Source: Cerioporus squamosus (taxonomy: Eukaryota > Basidiomycota > Agaricomycetes > Polyporales > Polyporaceae). Taken from it: 64,000 nucleotides of DNA. Below the pieces are notes generated by a model. The model was not told the DNA's origin and made no database searches. It saw nothing but the letters and a program-made list of their open reading frames with translations. A program made the translations under genes and the position numbers. This document shows positions 50,923-61,740 of the stretch, piece after piece. Positions within the stretch are counted from its first letter, which is position 1, and the number at the start of each line of letters is the position of its first letter. The DNA is taken from assembly GCA_022592435.1 (NCBI GenBank), contig JABYQS010000046.1, positions 171,244-235,243 of the forward strand. The letters run 5' to 3'.

Positions 50923-53900
50923 CTAACGGCTCTCCTGATAACGATACCCCACGACATCGATAGCGGCTGGCCCTTCTTTCCTCCCCCGGGCATTGGTCTT
51001 CGGTAGGGTACGGCGGGCGATATGTTGTTCGATATTGCGGGCCCAGGTAAGCACGCCTCGCATCCTGCGCTTCGCATTATTGATGAATCGCGGGTCCGCT
51101 TCCTCCTGTTGCTCTTCTAGGATCTCAGCAGCTCGGCGCAATAGCCTGATCACCTCGTCAAGAGTAATGTCGTCCTCGTCATCCAACTGTGAAGTGTGTG
51201 AGCACCGAAGGACCGGAGGAAATGAGGATCAGAAAGGTGCGTACATCGAATCCTCCCCCAGCCCCTGCACCTAGACGCATCAAACCATCGCGTCCTGTTG
51301 CTGGTGCTTTCTCCGGGGAGGACTGAATCTGTACTGCATTGTCAGCAGCGGGACTGACAGCGTAGTCTTTACTAGATACGTACCGGCGAGGACAGACGGC
51401 GCTCGAACGCAGGGATAACAACGTCGTCAATGTCGTCCAAGTCTTCGGCATCGCTTTCCTCGTAAGTCTTCGGCATGCGAGTTAGCCAGGCACGGTTTGT
51501 GGTGGGTTCGGGAGGGTCCGCGGTGACGCCGTTGATCGGCAGCGTGTAGAAGGGTGGCAGGTGGAAGCGGACAGCCAAGGGCCACCAGGAGGGTGGGGGT
51601 CGACCTGCGGCATGGACAAGATGCTTGCAAAGTACATACGCATGGTACTTCTGCGCGCCGCAATCACACGTCCAGCGCGTGATGTCAGTTTGGTAGACAC
51701 CACGAATGGCCACTTTCGTAAGTCTTGTCCAGGAGCGCTTCAACGCCTGCTGGAACTGCGTGAGCTTCTGTGATCGACCAGCACGCGAGTCTGTCATGAT
51801 GTTGAAGAGCGTGAGCCTGTACGGAGGGATTGCCTTCGTAATGATTGCATAGACGGCGAGATCTACGGGCGGCCGATTGTAGAGGTGAAGGACGAGGCGC
51901 TTGAGGTTCCTCCATAATGCCTCCACCATCATTGTCGTTCTCTTGCACGGAATGCTGGTCGAGTATGCCGCACGAGCCCATAGACCCCAGCGAGAAGGTG
52001 AGTACCAAGAATTCCACAAGTATGCCCAGACGTCACAGAGGTTATTTGCACGACAGTGATGGTACATTTCAGCCACCGCATCCCGCCAGATATCGTCAGA
52101 GGTGCGTGTCTCGCCATGTCGTTCAGGAAGGAGTGGGTGCTGAGATGCATGCTTGGCAAAGAGGCGGAGGATAGGGAGCCGATGGGAGAGGGGACAGAAC
52201 ACATAGTCTGTGCAGGAGGGTCGGGAGCCCATCTCCTCGGAGCCAGCGGCAGGTACGTCTGGGGAATTTGCGATGATCATGACGGACGGGCGCCCTTGCA
52301 CGAGCAATCGCACCCGGGGGAGAGGCTTCTGCGGTGGAGGTGGTATCTGTATCCGCGCCGCAGCCTGGGTCAGTGCTACGAACTGTATAGAACCTGGCAC
52401 AACATACGATGGGAATATCGGCTTGCAGGTCCTGTTGCGCAGCAGGCACAAAGTTCAAGTCGATGAACTCGAACTTCTCATGAGCAGCCTCAGCGTTGTA
52501 CGCCGCCGGGCGTTCTTTGTTCTTCGCCAGCCGCTGCTTGATTGCCCGAAGTGCGTGCCAGAAGCAAAGCTGGTGCTTTGCGTTCGGCCAGACTGCCCGC
52601 ATGGCGTTGATCTCTGACCAATCCTTGTCAGACAGCGTGAACTCCGGATGAACACCCAGAGCGCGAAGCTTCCGGAGAAAGCGCTCCAGGATCGTCTGCT
52701 TCGATCCCGATACCGCGTCCTTCGTGGTTCGGATGAGCAGGAATGCAAGCGGGATCCCCGAGCCCTTGGCATCAGCAACAGCGGCAAACATCTCAAAGTT
52801 TGCGCCGTTTGTGTTCCCTGCAGGTACATGAATATCTTGCTCTTTCATGCTCTGTCATAGGTCACTCACATGTCGAATCCATAGCTAGTTCTTGTGTGTT
52901 CTTAGCCCACTCCTCGACGAAATCAGTCACCTGGAACGCAAGCACTTCTGTCCCGGGCTCAGCAGGTACGTCAAGGGGAGCTATTCCATGCTCTTCTCCC
53001 CTCTCCAGGATGAACTTTCCGGCTGATTTGATCGGATCGTCATGCAGCTTCCACTCTTCGCGGCTCACCACGAGCCAGTGGTAGTAGACCGCTTTCGACG
53101 AGAAGCCGAGCTTGATCTTCCGCAATGTCCGGTTGAGCAGCTCCTCTCGAACAATGTGGCGCCATATCTTGGTACAGGAGTGAGTGATGACCCACCTCAT
53201 CTTTGCTGAATGACGACTAACCTGCCCTGGTGTCTGACTCCTCGCGTTCTGGCGGATGTACTCCTTCCATTTATCAGGAAGGTAAATATCCTTGTAGGCG
53301 ACATGCTCGACCTCATGCTTGACTGTGATATCCATCGTGGCGACGTCACGGCCGGCGATGATATGTAGCCAGCCATTGCATCGAAACCGAGGCATGCGAC
53401 GGGAATCACGGGTCTTGTCCGTCTTTGGCACCTTCTCCTTGTGTTCGCGTTCAGCTGATTGTGCACAGCTGTAGGAGAACTGAGTATCTTTCGTTTGCTT
53501 CCGGTCTCGCTTCGCCTCATAACTGTTCAGAGGTATGTGTGGATCGTCCTGTCGCACTGATATGGAGTACTCACGTCCAATGTAGGTTCGTAAACTCTCC
53601 AAGCACCTTCGCAACACGGGCTGCTCGTTCGCGAGGCGGCAAAACAAGAGGAGCTGCGGCCACGACATCCACACGAGCCTGCACCTGTATAGGAGCCTCG
53701 GACCGCCTCACAGTGTTCACGAAGTCGGCGAGCGACATAACCCTGTGTACCAGTTCCACTGTGTCACCTGCATCGCCCTCATCTGCTCCCTCTCCGTCTG
53801 CTTCCGCCTCCATCTTCCTCTTCCGTTCTTTCCTCCGCTTCTTGGCCTTCTCCACGCATGCCTGGCAGGATGCAGTACGTTCCCCCGCCTTCCCGGCTTG

Positions 53901-53975
53901 TGTGTCCCGGACACGCAGTGAGAAGTCTTCGATGGGCTTGTTGGCATGGCATTCAGTGCAAGTTTTCGAGGACAT
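50923..53975 (-). CDS. MULE-type transposase with SWIM zinc finger
   Basis: Several exons encode roughly 850-900 residues; start at 53975 (MSSKTCTECHANKP). From the N-terminus: a Cys-rich motif (CTEC...CQAC), a basic KKRRKERKRK stretch, a FAR1/FLYWCH-like region (RFRCNGWLHIIAGRD...HEVEH), then the MULE catalytic domain. The first catalytic Asp is in AMDSTWNTNGANFEMF, split by an intron near 52815-52865; the second in FTLSDKDWSEIN; a CFWHALRAIKQRL motif follows; and the catalytic Glu is probably in TTMMVEALWRNLKRL. The SWIM finger reads WTCDCGAQKYHAYVLCKHLVHA (CxC...CxH). A helical tail ends YQESR at the stop 50923. I saw no internal break, but introns near 52300-52440 and 51180-51370 are only approximate. 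Confidence 0.88.
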
Positions 53976-54556
53976 GATGAGCGGCCAGCGTGATGATCAG
54001 GGAGGACTCAGGAGAAGGGGTACAGGGGCCCTGGAGGCTCAATGCATTTTGTCGGCTTCACTTCTGTCTAACCATACTAACTCTTTGAAATGTGGGTAAG
54101 CAATTGAATACAATGCTGTGTTTATTAGACTATTGATGTATAAGTACCGTCAAGAGAAGGGAGTTCAGTAGACACGAGCGACGTGCAAACACGAGAGGCG
54201 CCCGCCCACTGCCGCCGTGAAAGGCTGAATTGTTGACCAATTACAGAGACACTACAAGTCCCCTTACCACTCTGGACATACTGTTTGTATGCTGGGCTAT
54301 GCGTCAAAATAGTTTTCAAGCAATGATTTTCAATAGGATGTCAACAGTGAGTTGCTTATGCTTACTTACTGACTGCTTATAGACCGACTTAGCGCCTTAT
54401 AGCGAAGTTGCAAAACAATATTGGCAGTGACTTTCTGGGGATCAATCTGGTTTCTTACTCATGTTAAGGCTTCAACCAAGCCATTGTAAACAGTGTCATA
54501 GCACTGGTTGTATCCGGACTTAGGGAATGATTCAGACAAGTGTTGACAGTCGCGCG

Positions 54557-54669
54557 CGCGAACGCGACCAAGTACGAAGCGCCCGCGCGCTGCCTCGGGA
54601 TGCGAGGCGCCCTCAGCCATAGCGGAGTTTCAAAAGGCCGAGCAACCCGCTGGGAGATTAACCTCAAGT
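54557..54669 (-). repeat. terminal inverted repeat, right
   Basis: About 113 bp, reverse complement of 50740-50852. The outer end reads CTCAAGT just before the right target duplication. Confidence 0.92.
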
Positions 54670-54678
54670 CGCGCAACG
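54670..54678 (+). repeat. target-site duplication, right copy
   Basis: CGCGCAACG, identical to 50731-50739, directly after the right terminal inverted repeat. Confidence 0.9.
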
Positions 54679-54946
54679 TAGTAATACTGGTAGTCGCCTC
54701 CGCGTCATGGGCCCGGAAGCGCGCTTGTCGGATCCATCTCCTTTCTGCCATGCAGAACTGAGCAAAGCGCATAAATTATGTATGCTGAACATCCCAGGTA
54801 TACGTCTACAAGGTAGCAACTACAACGGTTTGACTACACAACAGCGAGTGAATACAAGACATGCCAATTTCCTCCGTGCCAGTAAACGTCCGCAAGTTGA
54901 GATACTGTTCGGTATATGTAGATCGCGACAGGGGCAGAGCTACTCC

Positions 54947-56756
<1,810 letters not shown>

Positions 56757-57147
56757 GGTGAAGAGGGGACGAGGAGGAGGGAGGATGGTGGGCCGATGGC
56801 TGCGGGGGTATATGAGGGAGTGGTGTATGTCCGCGATCTGGCTTTCGATCGATGAGGCGCTGCTTCTCGCGATGCGCCAGGATGCGCCCTTGTTGCTCTT
56901 TCCGGCAACCCTCTCTGCGACACATCAGCATCGCGACCGTGATGGTTCCCTCATCGCCCCCTCAGCGCACCGCACAGGACACGCTTGACTATCGCGATCG
57001 TGGCGGCACCGCTTTCGTTTACTACGCAGGTCGACTTGTGGAATTTAACCACATGCGCACCACTGTATTTCCTGTATACCCAGACATTCTGTATGCCCTA
57101 TATCCGCAATGTACATACATGGATCTTACACAACTGCACGCGATCTA
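56757..57147. other. intergenic: upstream of MAPK gene, 3' flank of FPP synthase
   Basis: 391 bp with no supported gene. Confidence 0.45.
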
Positions 57148-58504
57148 CTACTTCTGCCTCTTGTAGATCTTGTCGAGGAACACCTTGAACACCTCCCGCT
57201 TCAGCGACACACCCTCCCCGCTAGGCTGCTCGGGGATCGTCTGAATAAGGCCCATGATCCGCTTGTACGCCGCCTCCTCGTACTCGGCGTACTTTTGCCT
57301 GATCCCGATCTCCTCGTACAATGCCTTCACCCTCTTTTCCGCTTCCGCGTCCTTCCGCCCATAATTCTCGTCCAGGATCTTGCGCTGCTCGGGCGTCGCG
57401 AGAGCGAGCGCGGTGTTGATACACCACGAGCATTTGTTGTCGATGATGTCCGTGCCGATCTTACCGAGGACCTCGGGAGGGGCAGCAAAGTCCAGGAAAT
57501 CGTCTTGTACTTGGAAGTACTCTCCAAGTGGGATGAGAATCGACTGCGCGAGCTCGTACGGGTCGTTGGAGGGAGTGTGGGGGATGCCGCACGTGTACAT
57601 GGCCAGAGCGACGGGGAGGTAGAACGAGTAGTACGCCGTCTTGTAGATCACGATCTTCTGGTGCCTGCAAGCGGAGAGTGTGAATTCATCATCAATGGCG
57701 AAGCTGGGATCCTTGCACTGACTTCGCGAGCGAGAACTTGCTAAGGTCGACGTGATCCTCCGGTGCCGTAATCAAGTCAATCAACTGCCCGAGCTCCGTC
57801 TGGAATGTCGTCTAGATATATCCGGGTTAGAATCCGTGATGTGCAATATGGTGAGAGATTACACGTACGTCATGGAAGAGCTCGAGGAGATGTACGTAGT
57901 AAGGCTCAGTCCGGAAGTGCTTCTTGAGGAGGTAGTAAATCGCGCCTTCGAGCATGAACGAGTCGTTGATCGCAATATAGTTGACGCCTTCCACGCGGTA
58001 CCAGCATGGCTGGCCGCGGCGAGTAACGGACTGGTCCATCATGTCATCCGAGACCAGGAAGAAGGCTTGCAGCTAGACATTGAGAGATGAGCGATCGCAA
58101 GTAAATACGAGTACGATCATGGCCGGGTGGGTGCACGCAGAGGGATGGAGGAAACCACATACCAGCTCTATACACCAACCGAGCAGTGCTGACTTGAAGT
58201 ACTCATCGTCCGAGAGCTTGCGACCCTTGAGGATCTCCACTGAATCGACGACGGATATGCCGCGGTTGAGCTTCCCTCCTGGGACGTTATAGTCGAGATT
58301 CTGTTTGCACGATCGCGGTCAGCATCGCGCGCGTCCTCGGCGTTGAGACGTTCAGGCGTAGGTGGTGAAGATACATACACGCTTGTACCATGAGATCGCG
58401 TCCTCCGGCATTCCCTCCTGCTTCAAGTAGGCGAGCAGATCATCGCGGAGGATGGGATAAACGGCCTCGAACTTCTGGCGTTTCTGTGCTTTGGCATCGG
58501 TCAT
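57148..58504 (-). CDS. ERG20: farnesyl diphosphate synthase
   Basis: Makes farnesyl diphosphate, precursor of sterols, ubiquinone, dolichol and prenylated proteins. Five exons give roughly 350 residues, starting at 58504 ([12 protein letters not shown]). Catalytic features: first Asp-rich motif [21 protein letters not shown] (DDMMD near 97-101), [46 protein letters not shown], and the second Asp-rich motif [11 protein letters not shown] near residue 235-245, followed by [14 protein letters not shown], and the C-terminal KIYKRQK basic tail. All magnesium-binding residues are intact. Confidence 0.96.
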
Positions 58505-59248
58505 GTTGGGCGCGCGCGATAGGGAGGTATCAGAGTACGAAGGGAGACGATGGCGAGGACAGACGAAGAAGAGCGAATGGAAGAACGCGAAGTTGACGCG
58601 AGGTCTTAAATACACGCGAAGTCTTGTACGGGGACGCGCCGACGCGACTCGGCGCCAGCCAGCCAATCGTGCCACTCGCGCATAAGACCACATGTGCGTA
58701 TTCCCTCCTCTCCCAAGTACTCGTCCCATCCAATCGCGAATGTGATATGTACACCGCACTCTTCATCCTGATCGTCCAACCAGCGAACCCCGTCCCTCAG
58801 CAACATACTCCTCGGCGCTACACGCGCACTCTGTCCACTCTCTGCGCCACCAACGCCTGCTCCGACACCCATCCGCCGTCTTCTGCGCTACAGCAACCAT
58901 CCGCGTCCGGCTTCCTCGGCACATCTGTTGAAACGCATGTTGGAAGGTTGGCTTTCGGCGGATGCGCTGCGGAATCGGGCGAGCTGGGAGTGCAGGAGCT
59001 CAACCTGTGCTTGAGAAATCTCGGTGGAGAGCTTGGCGAAGGAACGTCTGGATTGCTCTGTGTCGGTTGAATGCGACGACGCCAACGCTCCCGAGCCTAT
59101 GCATGTTGCAGGTCACAGTCCAAGGGATGATGAGATGTGGATCAAGACATGAGGCTCTTCGAGGGCACGGCCCCCCAAGTCGCCTTCATAAGATGGGCGC
59201 ATTTCTACAAACACCTTGAAATACAGATCCCAGCTGGAGCACGTTCAG
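58505..59248. other. intergenic between FPP synthase and zinc-finger gene; possible small gene
   Basis: The left end is the upstream region of FPP synthase. On the minus strand an ORF from 59085 (MASSHSTDTEQSRRSFAKLSTEI) encodes a helical, Gln/Ser-rich stretch of about 50 residues before losing frame. It could be the first exon of a small gene or spurious. I recognise no family. Confidence 0.3.
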
Positions 59249-60400
59249 TCAAGCAGCCCGCGCCCTATTCCCCGGCTGGTACGAGGCCTGCGCGTCCCCA
59301 AAGCACATCCCGGCCTGGCGGTGAAGATGGCGCATGTACGCGTCCTTCCTGCTGAACGTGCGCCGGCACCCGCCCACCATGAAGAGACCCTCAAATTCCC
59401 ATACCGGCTGCTCGCGCACGACATCCTCCGGTACCCCGTGCTCTGCCGCCTCCATGAAGGGCACCCCGCAGCACAGATAGAGCGCTTGAGCGCTGCTGCC
59501 CGTGTGCGTCGCGACGTGCCGCCGGAAGTCGGGCGCGCGGCGGCTCCACTGGATGAAGGAGCAGTGGGGGCACTTCCAGCGATCCATGCTCTTGGGAGCG
59601 CTCCGGGACACTTCAGTCGGTGCGACGGGCTTGGCAGCACTTTCGGCAGGCATGGACGTTGTGACTTGCACGTTGCGTCGCTGGAATGAGCTGAAGCCGG
59701 GCACGATGGACCTTGTGTGAGCGGGAGGACGTCGCGTAATGGGGAGGGGGAGGAGGCATCGCGACGGTGAGCCCGTCGCCAATTCTCCTGATCATCGAGG
59801 AACGTGGTGGGTGCTTCCATGTACATGGGTAGAGGTTTGTGCAGGTCCCTCAGCGCAATGCACGCTGGTGGAAGTGGTGTGGATCCATGCGCTTCAGGGT
59901 AGAAGCGCCAAGTGAGGGCGACATTACCCTCGTAGGTCGCGACATCTTCGAGATGGGCTCGGGTGATCTCATTCTGGTACACGGGACCGTTGAGGTAATC
60001 GAAGTTCGAGGAACTGTTGTGGCGACACACGGACATGCCATCTTGGAAAGGGATTTGGGTGGCGAGGACAGGTGATGGGCCTGCAAGCACAGGCGACTCG
60101 GACGCGTCTGCCATCACGAGCGACAGACTGGAGATGCCATGAGATCGGAGTCGCCCATGAATCATAGAGTGAAGTTACTCACTAGTTGCTCCATAGTTGC
60201 TCCTCGATGTCCATATGATCTTGCCACAGAGCAGCGGCAGCGGAGGGGCTATTGGCCCTGATGAAGTCCGAATAGAGAGGATGTTTATCTTGTTCTGGGG
60301 TAGTCCCATACCATCCTTCGACGTCCCGGTACTCCGATGCAGGCTTAACGGCGCCGAATGGAGTGGCAGTAGACCCTTCGAAGTGCTGTCCCGAGGCCAT
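59249..60400 (-). CDS. uncharacterised zinc-finger protein
   Basis: Three exons can be joined: 60400 to about 60181 (MASGQHFEGSTATPFGAV to EEQLWSNY), a middle exon from about 60127 to 59750, and a last exon ending at the stop 59249. The N-terminal half is Pro/Ser-rich with no domain. The C-terminal half has two C2H2-like fingers: WKCPHCSFIQWSRRAPDFRRHVATH and GGCRRTFSRKDAYMRHLHRQAGMC (the second uses a final Cys rather than a second His). Between them is CCGVPFMEAAEHGVP. A DNA-binding role is inferred only from the fingers. The intron between the middle and last exons (in about 59680-59765) has several possible borders, so the exact product is uncertain. Confidence 0.6.
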
Positions 60401-61141
60401 GTTGTGACAGCAGGCTGTGATGTGGCACAGTATGGGGAGTGGTCGTATCGTGCTTTTCGACTGAGAACTGTTCAACGATTAACGTAGATCGGGGAAACAA
60501 GCAGCACGGATTGTCGAGTGTGTAGGAGCCGTCTCGTAGCAGGTTTACTGGACATTGCGGAAGATGGAAGATGGGATGATAGCGGTGGTGTGTGGGCAAC
60601 AGAGTAAACAAGATGCTGCTCGCTTCACGCGACACATTGATCTTCCCACAGTAGTCTCAGATCTCTCCTATCATGCCCAAATAACGCCGGGCGCTCAGGG
60701 GAAACCAGCGGCACACCGCATCAGGAAACCGTGATTTCCCCGGCTGGAGGCAATTTGTCCGGCGCTCCGGAGGACATCACCTAGATCAGATGCTTTCCGG
60801 GCAGTGCAGGACGGAGATGCTGATCTCCTGCCAGAGACGCGGTCTCCGTCTGGAGGGCATGTCTCCGTTGCAAGTCAAGCCTGTCATGAGAGGTCGGAGA
60901 AAGAAGTGGATAGATTTCATGTACATACTGATGTTCTGTCCAATCAGGATAAGCCAGGATTGGCTTAGCTTGTGCTTGAGGGCCCGGTGAGTTCTCGAGA
61001 CCGCCTAGAAGACATAGAGATATTTGAGCACCACGGTGAACATACTCTCCAGGGTATACATGCACAATTCGGAAGTACCAAAGCATATTGAATAGGGGAG
61101 GCTCCATGGCCGTGCATGTCCTCCACTTTGCGGTAGACTGC
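60401..61141. other. intergenic between zinc-finger gene and retrotransposon LTR
   Basis: About 740 bp. An ORF on the minus strand at 60781-61107 has no recognisable domain. The sequence may be ordinary flank or an older repeat relic. Confidence 0.4.
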
Positions 61142-61727
61142 TGTCGCGGCGACTAGGCGCGTAGACACCAGACGTCGATCGGCGACGGTCTGAGGGGCGA
61201 GCGGCGAGGAGCCGAAAAGGGGGGAGTAGAGAGAAAGCTCAACGAGGGCAGAGCAACGACCGGCTCGGAGGCACGAAGTCGTCGATAGCTAGTCTTCACG
61301 CGCACTGCGACAGACTAGTCCCAATGACCAGGTTATATTAGCACAGAGACAAGGGGAAAGTACATGGGGGAAAGCGCACCTAGTCCCAATGACCAGGAGG
61401 TCGAGATGGGGACCAGGTAAGCGCTGGGAGGGCCTTATATACTAGTCTACTCTGAACAATCACGTGCCAGTGGAAGTGACTCATGCGGGAAAGGGAGCGA
61501 GGCTGTACGAGTGGGAGACAAAAGGGTGGGAAAACACATGGTAACGGGATGGTAAGTGCGAGAACAAGGCATGCGGTCGCAGGAACAGAGCATACGGGCG
61601 CGAGAATGAGATCAAGGGGTCCAAAATGGGATGTGTACGAAGTAGGAAAGGGATCAAGATGGGAAAGTGGAAGTTCCAGGGAAAACGAAAAGGAACGAAA
61701 AGGGGTGCTGGTCCACTGACCGTGACA
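61142..61727 (-). repeat. 3' long terminal repeat of a Ty3/gypsy element
   Basis: On the minus strand it begins TGTCACGG directly after a polypurine tract that follows the pol stop codon, and I place its end at GCGACA (61142), giving TGTC...GACA ends. It contains two copies of CTAGTCCCAATGACCAGG (around 61315 and 61379). The inner border is well supported. The outer border at 61142 is a guess from the inverted ends, since no second LTR lies in the window. Confidence 0.5.
61315..61396 (-). repeat. direct repeat inside the LTR
   Basis: Two copies of CTAGTCCCAATGACCAGG about 64 bp apart within the LTR (near 61315-61332 and 61379-61396). Confidence 0.7.
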
Positions 61728-61740
61728 TTACCCCCCTCCT
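61728..61740 (-). other. polypurine tract of the retrotransposon
   Basis: On the minus strand AGGAGGGGGGTAA lies between the pol stop codon and the TGTCAC start of the LTR; this is where plus-strand synthesis is primed in LTR elements. Confidence 0.75.

Larger units (their letters stand above)
50740..54669 (-). mobile_element. Mutator-like DNA transposon with complete-looking transposase
   Basis: The element is 3930 bp, bounded by long (~113 bp) inverted repeats of about 97% identity, and flanked by an exact 9-bp duplication (50731-50739 and 54670-54678, CGCGCAACG). Long terminal inverted repeats plus 9-bp target duplications are the hallmark of Mutator-like elements, and the internal gene encodes the matching MULE-type transposase with a SWIM finger. 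The near-identical repeats and perfect target duplication indicate a recent insertion. It sits between the first exon of COG4 and the MAPK gene, so it may have added or replaced upstream regulatory sequence of COG4. Confidence 0.93.

Noticed and set aside
53975..54556. A second gene in the transposon between the transposase start and the right inverted repeat
   Set aside because: I see no ORF with recognisable content there; it is probably the element's promoter region.
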